Shown: positions 27,343-37,172, numbered from the stretch's first letter. The stretch is DNA of 64,000 nt from an uncultured Clostridia bacterium (GCA_944377485.1 CALWFB010000003.1:35091-99090), one strand, 5' to 3'. Numbers and translations: made by a program. The notes: generated by a model not told the origin, from the sequence alone.

Positions 27343-28664
27343 TTGATTACTCCTGATAATTTATGATTACGAATGTTTTCAATTTTTACTTTTGCAAAAT
27401 AATTTTGATTAACATATTTATAGTTAGGTATATAGACTTCTTTCCCTCCATCTGTTATTCCAACCGCTACTCCATTGATATGTCTAATTAAACAATCATA
27501 AGTCTTATTAAAATATTTTTTGATTTGGTCTTTTTGAATTAATTTTTGTAAACGTAATAATTTATTTAATCTAATATTTTTTTCCTTATCATCAATCTGT
27601 CCTTCAAAAGTTGCCGCAGGTGTACCAGTGCGTTTTGAATACATGAAAGCAAAGACTTGGTCATATTTTACTTTTTTTAGTAGTTTCAAAGTCTGATTAA
27701 AGTCCTTTTCAGTCTCACCTGGAAAACCTACTATAATATCAGTGGACAAAGCAATATTTGGTATTGCATGTTTTAGTTTCTTGATAATTGACATATAATG
27801 TTTAATATCATAATGTCGATTCATTTTTGCAAGTATTCTACTACTTCCTGATTGTACTGGCAAGTGTAGCGCTTTTGCCACTTTATCTTCTTTTTTCATA
27901 ACCTTTATTAAATCGTCACCCAAATCCATAGGATGCGATGTCATAAATTTGATTTTAAAATCTCCTTCAATCGTGCAAAGATATGTCAATAATTCACTAA
28001 ATGACATCTTATCTTTCAAATCTTTGCCATATGAATTGACATTTTGACCCAATAATGTAATGTATTTATAACCTTGGTTTTGAACTAAATCTTTTACTTC
28101 GTTATATATATCCTGTGCTGTTCTACTCTTTTCTCTACCTCTAACGTATGGAACAATACAATATGTGCAAAATTTATTGCAACCGTAGATAATGTTTACA
28201 TAAGCATTGAGTTTATCGTCCCTTATGCAATTATTGTTGTCTAAACTGCCAATAGGTTTTTCAATAATATCATAGATGCGTTCTCTATTGATAGCATATT
28301 TCAAAAGATATTGGTCCAGCTGATTGACATTATGTGTACCAATTATTATATCAACAAATGGGAGTCGTTCTTTTAATTTGTATTTACCTTCTTTTTGCTG
28401 TGGCATACATCCGCATAAAATAATTATTTTTTCAGGATTTTTTTCCTTAATTGGTCTTAAAGCCATAACATTATTGTATGCTCTATCCTCCGCACCTTCA
28501 CGTATACAACAAGTATTGAAAACCACAACGTCAGCCGATTCAATATCATCAATTTCATTCATGCCAAGACGTGACAAAACACCACGAATTTTTTCTGATT
28601 CGTGTACATTCATCTGACAACCATATGTGACTACATGATATGTTTTCCCTTGATAACTATTCAT
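27339..28664 (-). CDS. miaB: tRNA methylthiotransferase MiaB
   Basis: Radical-SAM enzyme that makes ms2i6A37 from i6A37. 441 aa from ATG 28664: N-terminal [4Fe-4S] cysteines (YGCQMN, FNTCCIREGAEDRA, CGCMPQ), the radical-SAM CNKFCTYC motif near 155 and a C-terminal TRAM domain. I chose 28664 because a longer frame starts with TTG lying in the -35 element. The -10 ends ten bases before the ATG and there is no Shine-Dalgarno, so the message is leaderless or nearly so. First gene of a five-gene operon. Confidence 0.95.
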   Translation of the reverse strand: MNSYQGKTYHVVTYGCQMNVHESEKIRGVLSRLGMNEIDDIESADVVVFNTCCIREGAEDRAYNNVMALRPIKEKNPEKIIILCGCMPQQKEGKYKLKERLPFVDIIIGTHNVNQLDQYLLKYAINRERIYDIIEKPIGSLDNNNCIRDDKLNAYVNIIYGCNKFCTYCIVPYVRGREKSRTAQDIYNEVKDLVQNQGYKYITLLGQNVNSYGKDLKDKMSFSELLTYLCTIEGDFKIKFMTSHPMDLGDDLIKVMKKEDKVAKALHLPVQSGSSRILAKMNRHYDIKHYMSIIKKLKHAIPNIALSTDIIVGFPGETEKDFNQTLKLLKKVKYDQVFAFMYSKRTGTPAATFEGQIDDKEKNIRLNKLLRLQKLIQKDQIKKYFNKTYDCLIRHINGVAVGITDGGKEVYIPNYKYVNQNYFAKVKIENIRNHKLSGVIK

Positions 28665-28674
28665 AATAAATATT

Positions 28675-28703
28675 ATTATAATATAATATAAAGGATTTTT
28701 CAA
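28675..28703 (-). promoter_or_regulatory. Promoter of the miaB operon
   Basis: TTGAAA (28698-28703) and TATAAT (28675-28680), 17-base spacer. The ATG begins only 10 bases after the -10. Confidence 0.8.
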
Positions 28704-28755
28704 CTAAAATTTACAAAATACTTATTAATTTTCGTATTTTGCAAATAATACGTTG

Positions 28756-31029
28756 ATGGAAAAATTGAAGCATAAAAAAAGTATGAAAATTTTGTTGATT
28801 ATAGCAATTATAATATGTTTTTTGTTTCTAGCTATGGCCATCACAATAACGATTATATACAACAAATATGATTTAGATGTGAATAAATTGACCAATCTAA
28901 ATAATGGTATTAAAGTTTATTCATCTTCCGGAACCGACAACACATTGTACAATACAAATCGTTCAATTATTGAAATAGAAAGTTTACCAGAATATGTAAA
29001 AAATGCGTTTATAGATATAGAAGATAAACGTTTTTATTCACATAATGGTTATGATTTAAAACGAATAATCAAAGCAGGAATGGTAAATTTAGTCAACCAA
29101 AGTAAATCTCAGGGAGCATCAACAATAAGCCAACAATTGATTAAAAATGCTCTCCTTAGCAACGAAAAAACATATTCAAGAAAAATTCAAGAAATTGTGT
29201 TATCGATAAAAATGGAAAAAGAATTTTCAAAAGATGAAATTTTGGAAATGTATTTAAACACTATATATTTTGGTTCAAATGCTTATGGAATAGAAAATGC
29301 AAGTAAAATATATTTTAACAAATCAGCAAAAGACTTGACTATAAATGAAGCATGTTGTTTGGCTGGACTTATTAAATCTCCGTTAAAATACTCCCCAAAA
29401 ACCAATTATGAAAACTCACTAAAAAGAAAAAATTTTGTAGCTAAAACAATGTTTGAAGCAGGTAGTATAAGCAAACAAGAATACCAAACAGTGCTTTCAT
29501 CTCCTATTGAATTAACTGCTTATAGTGAGTTGGACCATTCATACGAAGAAGAAGCAATTTTTGAAGCATGCAAGCTTTTAAATATAAGTGAAAGAGAATT
29601 AATAAATAAAGAATATCAAATTTTAACATTTAAAGATGATGTTTTACAAAATGAAGTAATCAAAATTAATAATTCACAAATAAATAAAAGTGAAAATCAA
29701 TATAATACTAATCTAGATAGTTTATCGATAGTTGTAGATAATTCAGGAAAAATATTGTCTTATTATGCAAATAGCAATTATAATCTTCATAATTTAAGGC
29801 GTCAACCCGCTTCAACTTTAAAACCATTATCGGTATATATGCCATGTATAATACACAATATATTGACGCCAGCAACATATATCTTAGATGAAAAAATTGA
29901 TTATAATGGATTTTCTCCTAATAATGCTGACAAAACATTTCATGGATATGTGACAACCAGATATGCTCTTTCACATTCATTAAATATTCCTAGCGTTAAA
30001 GCATTAGAATTTGTAGGATTAAATAAATCACGTGATTGTTTAAATGACTTCGGTATATTGATTGAAAAATCCGATTTAAATCTAAATTTGGCATTAGGAA
30101 GTTTAAAAAATGGTGTTTATATTAAAGATTTGTTATCCGCTTATACCACCCTCGCCAACCAAGGTAAATATACTGGAATATCATTTGTTGATAAGATACT
30201 AGATAAAGAAGGAAATATTATATACGAACATACAGATTTTTCTGAACAAATATTCAACGAAAATGATTGCTTCATTATAAATGATATGTTAAAGGATAGT
30301 TCTAAAACAGGTACTGCAAAACGATTAAATTCATTGAATTTGCCAGTTGCATCTAAAACAGGTACTGCCTACAATGGTGAAAATAATACGGATTTATATA
30401 ATATTGCTTATACAAGTGAACATACCATGTTGACATGGATAAGTGATTTAAAAAATAATTATCTTCCGAATAATATGTTAAGTTCTGTTGAACCTACTGA
30501 AATTAATAAAAACATACTAAAATATTTATATTCTAATATTATTCCTTCCGATTTCAAAAAACCTGACAATGTTGAATATCTGCCCTACGATACTTTAGAG
30601 GCAAAAGACAATCACAGAATTGTATCCCCCACCTCAAATATAGACAGATACATAGCATACGATTATTTTAAATCAGACAACAAACCAATTGAAATTAAAA
30701 TATCAAACAATCTTGATTTAAGCGTGAATCTCGATAAAACTGGTGCTAATATATCATTTACTGCTAAAAAGAATAAAGAATATAAATTATATAAAACAGT
30801 TAATGAAAAAGAAATATTATTAGAATCAATTAGTGAAAAATCTGGCATAATAAATATTTTAGACAGCAATATTTTTAAATATAATGAAATTACTTATTAT
30901 TTAATTGATGAACAAAACAATATTTCAGAAAAAATTGAAATTAAACCAAAAGACTATCTTATGAATTCACTGAACAACCAAATAAAAAATAATAAACGTA
31001 AATGGTATGTGAAATCGAATTTCAATTAA
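28756..31029 (+). CDS. Class A penicillin-binding protein (glycosyltransferase and transpeptidase)
   Basis: Bifunctional peptidoglycan synthase, 757 aa. N-terminal transmembrane helix (about 13-35); GT51 domain (about 60-240) with IEDKRFYSHNGYD and GASTISQQLIKN; transpeptidase with STLK near 353, SLN near 406 and KTGT near 533. The final ~110 residues may be a small beta-rich module. ATG 28756 directly follows an in-frame TTG; no clear ribosome-binding site. It diverges from miaB and its stop is one base from that of glmS. Confidence 0.93.
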   Translation: MEKLKHKKSMKILLIIAIIICFLFLAMAITITIIYNKYDLDVNKLTNLNNGIKVYSSSGTDNTLYNTNRSIIEIESLPEYVKNAFIDIEDKRFYSHNGYDLKRIIKAGMVNLVNQSKSQGASTISQQLIKNALLSNEKTYSRKIQEIVLSIKMEKEFSKDEILEMYLNTIYFGSNAYGIENASKIYFNKSAKDLTINEACCLAGLIKSPLKYSPKTNYENSLKRKNFVAKTMFEAGSISKQEYQTVLSSPIELTAYSELDHSYEEEAIFEACKLLNISERELINKEYQILTFKDDVLQNEVIKINNSQINKSENQYNTNLDSLSIVVDNSGKILSYYANSNYNLHNLRRQPASTLKPLSVYMPCIIHNILTPATYILDEKIDYNGFSPNNADKTFHGYVTTRYALSHSLNIPSVKALEFVGLNKSRDCLNDFGILIEKSDLNLNLALGSLKNGVYIKDLLSAYTTLANQGKYTGISFVDKILDKEGNIIYEHTDFSEQIFNENDCFIINDMLKDSSKTGTAKRLNSLNLPVASKTGTAYNGENNTDLYNIAYTSEHTMLTWISDLKNNYLPNNMLSSVEPTEINKNILKYLYSNIIPSDFKKPDNVEYLPYDTLEAKDNHRIVSPTSNIDRYIAYDYFKSDNKPIEIKISNNLDLSVNLDKTGANISFTAKKNKEYKLYKTVNEKEILLESISEKSGIINILDSNIFKYNEITYYLIDEQNNISEKIEIKPKDYLMNSLNNQIKNNKRKWYVKSNFN

Positions 31030-31030
31030 A

Positions 31031-32713
31031 CTATTCAACCGTCACACTTTTAGCTAGATTTCTTGGCATGTCTGGATTATATCCCCTTTTTAATGCTAAT
31101 TGATAACTAATTAATTGAAACGGAATTATAGCGTAAATTGGTTTTAAATAATCAGGTATATCATTTAAATTAATATAATCATCAATAGAAATAATCTTTC
31201 CTTCTCGTGACTCTATTTCATTTTTTACTATATCTAATTTGTTTTTATCGATAGATGTATTTAATGCTAAAACTATGCTATTTTTATCAATCAAAGATAA
31301 AGTACCATGTTTCAATTCTCCTGAATACATTGGAATTGTATATATATAATCAATCTCTCTAATTTTTAAGCTTGCTTCCATTAGTAATAAATAATCTATA
31401 TCTTTTCCAATTAAAATCAATCTATCTGTCTTTTTTAATTTATAGACAATGTTATCAATATTCAAATTTTCAATATAATCCTTTAAATTTTTAATCAAAG
31501 TTTTTACATCTAAATCAAAATTTTTGTTTTTTAATAATTGAGTTATATATGCAAATACAAATATTTGTGTGCAATATGTTTTAGTACTAGCAACAGCCAC
31601 CTCTTTCCCTGCTTTTGTATAAATCTTATAATCTGCCATGCGTGACATAGTACAATTTTCTTCGTTGGTAATCAAAAGTATCTTTCCATTATACTTTTTA
31701 ATTTGTTCCGCCACCTTTATACAATCAGCTGTTTCTCCACTCTGACTGACTATGATATGAAGATGCTTTCGCTTAATTCGCCTATTAATGCTATAATTCG
31801 AAGCTAAACAACTATTCACTTTATATTTACTAATCTTACTAAAAAATTCTTCTCCTATTAAACAAGAATGATATGCTGTACCACAACCAATGAACGTAAA
31901 TTCTGAAAAATGCTTAAAAATTTTCCTTAAATCTTTTCTTTTTAAATAATTATAGGTATTCTCTATCCCATTAGGAGTATCATAAATCTCTTTTAACATA
32001 TAATGTTTGAATTCTCCTAATGAAAAATCCTTTATTGTATTTTTATGAGTTTTAAACTCCAATTTATTGTCAGTTATAGATAATAACTCATTTCCACTTA
32101 TTTTAATAATATCACCATCTTTTAATGTATATAATTCCCCTCCCTTTAAACTAGAAACATCACTAGAAATGTATATACCATCATCTGCTTTTAAAATATT
32201 TAGTGGACTAAATTTTTTTAATGCATAAAGATTACCATTCTTATACCCTATTATCAATGAAAAACTACCTTTTAATATGCTAAATAATTTTTCTAGGCGT
32301 TTTTCTATTTTGCCTGGTAAACTAGCCAATAAATTTACTATAACCTCAGTATCTGTATCTGAATAAAAGGATATTCCTTTATTTATCAATTCAATTTTTA
32401 TTTCTTCTGCATTCTTAATGATACCATTATGTACTACTATAAATTCATTATTAAAGGATAAATGCGGATGAGTATTATTAAGGTTTACTTCACCATTCGT
32501 TGCCCATCTTGTGTGCCCGAAAGCTATATTAGGATTAGTTTCAACAGTTTTAGGTAAATTGTCAAGAGTCCCTATTGCTTTGTTTATTTTAAATCCATTA
32601 TCAAAATATGCTATTCCGCAAGAATCATATCCTCTATACTGCAAACAATATAATCCTCTAAGAACTTCCAAATAAGCATTGTTTGTTCCAATATACCCAT
32701 ATATTCCACACAT
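31031..32713 (-). CDS. glmS: Glutamine--fructose-6-phosphate aminotransferase
   Basis: Makes glucosamine-6-phosphate, the first step to UDP-GlcNAc. 560 aa, some 40-50 shorter than typical. The catalytic Cys2 begins MCGIYGYIG; the glutaminase has QYRGYDSCGIA and GHTRWATNGE; two SIS sugar-isomerase domains follow, and the C-terminus is PRNLAKSVTVE. AAGGAG precedes the ATG. It follows murI by 6 bases, so both feed peptidoglycan synthesis. I see no glmS ribozyme upstream. Confidence 0.95.
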   Translation of the reverse strand: MCGIYGYIGTNNAYLEVLRGLYCLQYRGYDSCGIAYFDNGFKINKAIGTLDNLPKTVETNPNIAFGHTRWATNGEVNLNNTHPHLSFNNEFIVVHNGIIKNAEEIKIELINKGISFYSDTDTEVIVNLLASLPGKIEKRLEKLFSILKGSFSLIIGYKNGNLYALKKFSPLNILKADDGIYISSDVSSLKGGELYTLKDGDIIKISGNELLSITDNKLEFKTHKNTIKDFSLGEFKHYMLKEIYDTPNGIENTYNYLKRKDLRKIFKHFSEFTFIGCGTAYHSCLIGEEFFSKISKYKVNSCLASNYSINRRIKRKHLHIIVSQSGETADCIKVAEQIKKYNGKILLITNEENCTMSRMADYKIYTKAGKEVAVASTKTYCTQIFVFAYITQLLKNKNFDLDVKTLIKNLKDYIENLNIDNIVYKLKKTDRLILIGKDIDYLLLMEASLKIREIDYIYTIPMYSGELKHGTLSLIDKNSIVLALNTSIDKNKLDIVKNEIESREGKIISIDDYINLNDIPDYLKPIYAIIPFQLISYQLALKRGYNPDMPRNLAKSVTVE

Positions 32714-32719
32714 TTTATT

Positions 32720-33391
32720 CTAACTCCTTATTAATCTATTCAATTTTTTTAAATATTCATTGCTATTCTTTGACTCTAAAAATACAATTGTTAAATTCTC
32801 TGTATTGGGGAAATAATGAATATTCTTTAATATATAACTGCTATTTTTTATAATAGTTGTATTCGGACAATATTTTTTAAATAAATTTTCAACTAATTCA
32901 TAATGTGTACAACCTAATGCAAAAGAATTCAGTTGGTTTAATTTGTATTTTTGAATATGATTTTTTATGATACATTCTAATTTCTCATGATTAAATATAT
33001 TTTCTTCTATCCGTTTTGCCAATGTTGGGTCTGCAATTATTTGATGGTTATTTAATGTTCGTTTTGTTAGTTTAGTAGCAAAATATGTAATATTAGGATT
33101 AAATTTCATAGTAATAACATTCTTATATGTATTTTCATCAATTATAGTAGAGGCAGTATTACAGGCAATTATTATAAGGTCAACTTTATATTTTTCACTC
33201 AGCATAGAAATGATACTTTCTACTCGTTTTTTTATAAAAGACCTGCTTTTGTTCCCATATGGCATATATAGATTATCAGCAAAATAAATATAATTACCAG
33301 CATGGTATTTTTTTATTATTTCACGCAAAATACTAATCCCACCTATTCCACTATCAATCACTGCAATGGTAGGTTTTAATTTTTTTAACAT
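32720..33391 (-). CDS. murI: Glutamate racemase
   Basis: Supplies D-glutamate for peptidoglycan. The two catalytic cysteines are in IACNTAS and ALGCTHYE, and VIDSGIGG is the N-terminal substrate motif. At 223 aa it is shorter than the usual ~265. I chose ATG 33391 by homology; an in-frame ATG at 33436 would add 15 atypical residues, and neither start has a Shine-Dalgarno. Co-transcribed with glmS; divergent from rpsT. Confidence 0.88.
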   Translation of the reverse strand: MLKKLKPTIAVIDSGIGGISILREIIKKYHAGNYIYFADNLYMPYGNKSRSFIKKRVESIISMLSEKYKVDLIIIACNTASTIIDENTYKNVITMKFNPNITYFATKLTKRTLNNHQIIADPTLAKRIEENIFNHEKLECIIKNHIQKYKLNQLNSFALGCTHYELVENLFKKYCPNTTIIKNSSYILKNIHYFPNTENLTIVFLESKNSNEYLKKLNRLIRS

Positions 33392-33430
33392 ATAATAATT
33401 TATGATTTTGCAAAAATATTGTGAAAGCAC

Positions 33431-33459
33431 TTGCATTTTTATATATAATTTGTTATACT
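33431..33459 (+). promoter_or_regulatory. Promoter of rpsT
   Basis: TTGCAT and TATACT with a 17-base spacer, 22 bases before the rpsT ATG. Confidence 0.75.
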
Positions 33460-33481
33460 AACAAACGAAATGGAGGTTTGT

Positions 33482-33742
33482 ATGGCTAATATTAAATCAG
33501 CTAAGAAACGTATAGATGTTATTGACAGACAAACTATGGAAAATAAATCTTATAAATCAAAGATTGCTACTTACATCAAAAAATATAAAAGTGCTGTTGA
33601 TAATAAAGAAAGTGAAAATGCTTCAAAATTATTAAGTGAAACTTTCTCATTAATTGATTCAGCTGTTTCTAAGGGTATTTTACAAAAAGCAACAGCTAAT
33701 AGAAAAAAAGCTAGATTAAGTTCATATTCTAGCAATAAATAA
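33482..33742 (+). CDS. rpsT: 30S ribosomal protein S20 (bS20)
   Basis: 86 aa, very basic, with the S20 pattern (ANIKSAKKRI, SYKSKIATYIKKY, KGILQKATANRKKARLS). I chose ATG 33482: TGGAGG lies 6 bases before it, and the earlier in-frame ATG includes that site. Monocistronic, own promoter and bidirectional terminator. Confidence 0.97.
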   Translation: MANIKSAKKRIDVIDRQTMENKSYKSKIATYIKKYKSAVDNKESENASKLLSETFSLIDSAVSKGILQKATANRKKARLSSYSSNK

Positions 33743-33762
33743 TATTTTTTAGTTTGTATATC

Positions 33763-33793
33763 AAAATGCTAGTGATTTACACTAGCATTTTTT
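33763..33793. terminator. Bidirectional terminator, rpsT / YgjP-like gene
   Basis: Perfect 12-base stem AAAATGCTAGTG / CACTAGCATTTT with a 5-base loop and A/T tracts on both sides; reaches the stop of the gene at 33792. Confidence 0.88.
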
Positions 33794-34463
33794 ATATCAC
33801 GTTTATAATACCTCTATTATCTTTCAGCCATTTTTCATCAACTTTATAATTTGGTAATACACTTTTCACTTTATTCCAAAATTTTTTACCATGATTTTTT
33901 TCAATCGTATGACACAATTCATGAACTATAATATAATCTATGACACCTGCTGGACACATAATTAATTTATAAGTAAAATTAAGTTTGTTTTTATAACTAC
34001 ATGAACCCCATCTTGTATGTGCTGATGTAATTGAAATACTAGTGTATTTGAAATCAAAAATGCTAGCGATATATTCTGCTCTCTTGGTAATGTATTTTTT
34101 TGCAGTTTTAGATAAAAACTTAATCAATTTGTTTTTACTATCAAGTTTGGGAAGTTCAATAGTGCTATCATTCACTTTTATACGAGCAGATTCTGTCAAT
34201 TTTATTTCATACTTTTTACCTAATAAATATAAATATTCATTATCTATAAATTTTAATGGATTGTATATATTGTGTTCTAAAAAATATGTTTTTTTCTTGA
34301 TTATCCAATTTGATTTTTCATTAATAAATTTGCTGATTTTACTTAGCGGACAATTTATTGGAGCTCGTACAATCAATTCTCCATTGGAGTTTATTATAAG
34401 CGAGATTGTCCTACGGCGAGAATAAATTATTTCTTTTGGCTGTAATATATTTTCACTATTCAT
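33792..34463 (-). CDS. YgjP/DUF45-family zinc metalloprotease-like protein
   Basis: 223 aa. The C-terminal half has the zincin motif VHELCHTIEKNHGKKFW near 178 and, before it, TSAHTRWGSCSYKNKLNF, both diagnostic of the YgjP (WLM-related) family. Substrate unknown. The -10 (TATAAT, extended TGT) ends seven bases before the ATG without a Shine-Dalgarno, so its mRNA is predicted to be leaderless. Confidence 0.9.
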   Translation of the reverse strand: MNSENILQPKEIIYSRRRTISLIINSNGELIVRAPINCPLSKISKFINEKSNWIIKKKTYFLEHNIYNPLKFIDNEYLYLLGKKYEIKLTESARIKVNDSTIELPKLDSKNKLIKFLSKTAKKYITKRAEYIASIFDFKYTSISITSAHTRWGSCSYKNKLNFTYKLIMCPAGVIDYIIVHELCHTIEKNHGKKFWNKVKSVLPNYKVDEKWLKDNRGIINVI

Positions 34464-34470
34464 AACGTTG

Positions 34471-34499
34471 ATTATAACACTTATAAATTAATATAGCAA
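34471..34499 (-). promoter_or_regulatory. Promoter of the YgjP-like gene
   Basis: TTGCTA (34494-34499), 17-base spacer, extended -10 TGTTATAAT with TATAAT at 34471-34476. Confidence 0.7.
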
Positions 34500-34502
34500 A
34501 CA

Positions 34503-35423
34503 TTAAAACACTAATTCATACAATGCATTTTTAGCACTAATTTCACCAGATTTTATTTTGTAATCCAAATCAACATATTTCTGATACAAATTGATGTAAT
34601 ATTTTACTCCATTCTTAGCGATGTTTTGTCTTGATATTTTAATTGCATATGGTTTTAAATTTAAAATCTTTATTAATTCATCATCATTTTTATCAATTGA
34701 AATATATTGCATTCGTCTAAAATATTTACCCATATATGAAAATATCTCAGCAGCTGTTTGAGATTTGTTCATTTGGTTTATTATTGTTTGATAAGAGGTA
34801 TAATCTTTATTATCAATTGCATTAGTTAACATATAGATTACATATTCACTGGAATATGATACCATATTTGTGACAATATTTAAATCTATTACTTGAATGT
34901 TTTCACCAAGAGCATAACTTCCTATTTTGTTTAACTCATTGTTAATTTTTGCCATATCTGATGAACAGGCATCAATTAAATAGTCCAATGCTTGCTCGTG
35001 AATTGATAAATGTAATTTACCTAAATAATTTAAAATATAGTTGCTTATATCTTTTCTATCTAATTTATTACAATCAACAACCTCGCCTACCGAAATTTTG
35101 TCTGCATTGATTGCCAGTAAAACTGTCGAGCTGTCAGTAAAATCAAAATTATTGATGAATTTGCATATCTCTGAATTTGGATTTTCTATTACCACTAATC
35201 TATAATTATTACTAATTGGAATTGTAAGTAAGTTTGCTTCTATTTCGTCCACCTTCATCTTATCTGCATCTAATTTTATGTAATTAAATTCTTCAAATTC
35301 TTTTATTAAAAACTTTTTCAAATTGATAATAGTTTGTCTTATCAAAAAAGAGTCGTCTCCTATTATTTTATAGACGTTTTCTATTCTATTTTTCAAATTC
35401 TTGTTTAATTCAATAAATTTCAT
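34503..35423 (-). CDS. holA: DNA polymerase III delta subunit
   Basis: Clamp-loader subunit that opens the beta clamp. 306 aa from ATG 35423. The conserved start VYKIIGDDSFLIRQ and the arrangement of three domains (AAA+-like I-II, helical collar III) match HolA. A longer frame would begin in comEC; I chose 35423 because a good promoter ends six bases before it, leaving no leader. Follows comEC, as in many Firmicutes. Confidence 0.9.
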   Translation of the reverse strand: MKFIELNKNLKNRIENVYKIIGDDSFLIRQTIINLKKFLIKEFEEFNYIKLDADKMKVDEIEANLLTIPISNNYRLVVIENPNSEICKFINNFDFTDSSTVLLAINADKISVGEVVDCNKLDRKDISNYILNYLGKLHLSIHEQALDYLIDACSSDMAKINNELNKIGSYALGENIQVIDLNIVTNMVSYSSEYVIYMLTNAIDNKDYTSYQTIINQMNKSQTAAEIFSYMGKYFRRMQYISIDKNDDELIKILNLKPYAIKISRQNIAKNGVKYYINLYQKYVDLDYKIKSGEISAKNALYELVF

Positions 35424-35429
35424 AATTAT

Positions 35430-35459
35430 ATTATAACAAACAAACGACCAATAATGCAA
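35430..35459 (-). promoter_or_regulatory. Promoter of holA inside the end of comEC
   Basis: TTGCAT (35454-35459), 18-base spacer, extended -10 TGTTATAAT with TATAAT at 35430-35435. The transcript should start at or next to the ATG. Confidence 0.7.
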
Positions 35460-36942
35460 CTGTTGGCAAAGATAAGATTACTTTTGTTTTCCTATCAGCT
35501 ACACAAATTCTACTAATAAATACTAACAATAATAAATAAACTAAAATAGCCACATAATTAAATGATATGGTTTGAAAATTTGATATTGATAAATTACCTA
35601 AGATTGTAGCAACAATATTAATAAAATCAAAAATATAATTTATAGGATAAAGAACAATAGAAACATAAGGAATAATTAAGGACAATATAGAAACTACAAA
35701 TACAATAGTAAAAGCAAATGTAAAAATAGGAATTAAGATTATATTAGCTAATAATGAGATAATATTTAAAGTATTGAAAAAGTGTGCCATAATGAATATA
35801 AGCGATGTCATAGTGGCTGAACTGATACTTAGGCTGTCAAGTAGCCAATTAGGCATCTTTAAGTGAGCGAGAGCACTTCGAATTGGTTTATTTAGTAATG
35901 CAATACCAATTACACAAGCAAAACTCATTAAAAATCCGGGGTCAAAAGCAGATAATGGATTGATGAAATATATAATAATACCAGAAAAAGCTATTGATGA
36001 AAGAGTATCATATTCTCTAAAAAACATTGGAGCTAAAAGCATAACAATAGACATGATTGTTGCTCTGATAATTGATACTGCAAAATTACATATGTACATG
36101 TACAAAATTAAAATTATAGATACGATAATTATTCTTGGCCAATTCTTAATCCTCAATAAATCTAAAATTTTATACAGTACTCCAACAATAATTACCACAT
36201 GAAGACCTGATACTGCAAGTAAATGTGCCACACCTGACAATTTGTATGCATTATATTGACTATCAGACAACAATTCCTTTTCACCAAATAGTGCTGAATA
36301 TGCAATCTCAACGTTTTCGTTAGTCAAACCATCTACCAAGTTTTCTTTTATATGTTGTTTTATTTGCTCTGCAAAAGTCAAATCAGTACCTATATAATTA
36401 ATAGTATTAGAGCTGACAGTTGCACTAAATTTCAAATTTTTAGAATAATAACTTGCATTTGGAGTGCCATAATAATATAAATCTGTCTGATAAAAATTAG
36501 AAGGAGTAAATGTTATTATGCTACCCAATTCAATATGTTCAAACAAATTCGAATTATCATAAATGTAAATTATAATATTTTCACCTATATCCTGACCATC
36601 AAATTTACAACTATCTGCATATACTCTAATCCTACCGTCCTCTGGCATGTTTACATTATAAATACGTGCTTGAATAGTGTTAGGTGTTTCTATCTCTTCT
36701 TGAAATGAAGTGACTACAGCAAAATACAAACATGCACCAACAATAAACGAAATTAGTGGAATTAAAACATATTTAATTTTCTTTTTCATAATGGTTAGTA
36801 CTAATAAAAGTGAAAATACAATTATGGTGATTAAAATTGTAAAAAGTTTGAAATCAGAAAAATAAAAAACAAAAACTGAACCTAATAATAGGAAAATAAA
36901 AATAATGCATAATGGTCGATAATTAAACCAACGTGATTTCAT
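35431..36942 (-). CDS. comEC: ComEC/Rec2-type DNA uptake channel, lacking the C-terminal metallo-beta-lactamase domain
   Basis: 503 aa integral membrane protein. N-terminal helices and a DUF4131 OB-like domain (about 80-180) precede the Competence domain with the signature LLAVSGLHVVIIVG near 235 and about eight helices. It stops after the last helix, whereas full ComEC (about 750 aa) continues with a metallo-beta-lactamase domain. The -10 is seven bases from the ATG, so a leaderless mRNA is likely. Whether this form takes up DNA is uncertain. Confidence 0.88.
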   Translation of the reverse strand: MKSRWFNYRPLCIIFIFLLLGSVFVFYFSDFKLFTILITIIVFSLLLVLTIMKKKIKYVLIPLISFIVGACLYFAVVTSFQEEIETPNTIQARIYNVNMPEDGRIRVYADSCKFDGQDIGENIIIYIYDNSNLFEHIELGSIITFTPSNFYQTDLYYYGTPNASYYSKNLKFSATVSSNTINYIGTDLTFAEQIKQHIKENLVDGLTNENVEIAYSALFGEKELLSDSQYNAYKLSGVAHLLAVSGLHVVIIVGVLYKILDLLRIKNWPRIIIVSIILILYMYICNFAVSIIRATIMSIVMLLAPMFFREYDTLSSIAFSGIIIYFINPLSAFDPGFLMSFACVIGIALLNKPIRSALAHLKMPNWLLDSLSISSATMTSLIFIMAHFFNTLNIISLLANIILIPIFTFAFTIVFVVSILSLIIPYVSIVLYPINYIFDFINIVATILGNLSISNFQTISFNYVAILVYLLLLVFISRICVADRKTKVILSLPTVALLVVCLL

Positions 36943-36949
36943 TTGTAGA

Positions 36950-36978
36950 ATTATAGCATAAAATTTTCAATAAATTAA
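36950..36978 (-). promoter_or_regulatory. Promoter of comEC
   Basis: Extended -10 TGCTATAAT (TATAAT at 36950-36955), 17-base spacer, weak -35 TTAATT (36973-36978). Confidence 0.65.
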
Positions 36979-36988
36979 GCAAATACAC

Positions 36989-37017
36989 TTGAAAATTAGA
37001 ATTAATTATGCTAATAT
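36989..37017 (+). promoter_or_regulatory. Promoter of tRNA-Glu
   Basis: TTGAAA and TAATAT with a 17-base spacer and an upstream TGC; the tRNA begins 12 bases later. Confidence 0.75.
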
Positions 37018-37028
37018 AAATTAACAAT

Positions 37029-37103
37029 GGTCCTATAGTCTAGCGGTTAGGACATGGCCCTCTCACGGCTAAGACTGGGGTTCGATTCCCCATAGGACTA
37101 CCA
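37029..37103 (+). tRNA. tRNA-Glu (anticodon CTC)
   Basis: Complete cloverleaf: acceptor GGTCCTA / TAGGACT, anticodon stem TGGCC / GGCTA around CTCTCAC (anticodon CTC), T arm GGGG-TTCGATT-CCCC, encoded CCA. A promoter and a terminator enclose it as a single unit. Confidence 0.95.
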
Positions 37104-37106
37104 TAA

Positions 37107-37137
37107 AAAAATTCACCAAGCAAATTGGTGAATTTTT
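37107..37137. terminator. Bidirectional terminator, tRNA-Glu / HEPN gene
   Basis: Perfect 13-base stem AAAAATTCACCAA / TTGGTGAATTTTT with loop GCAAA and T tracts on both strands. Confidence 0.88.
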
Positions 37138-37172
37138 ATTTTTAACTAAATTTAATAATAATTTAAATTCTT

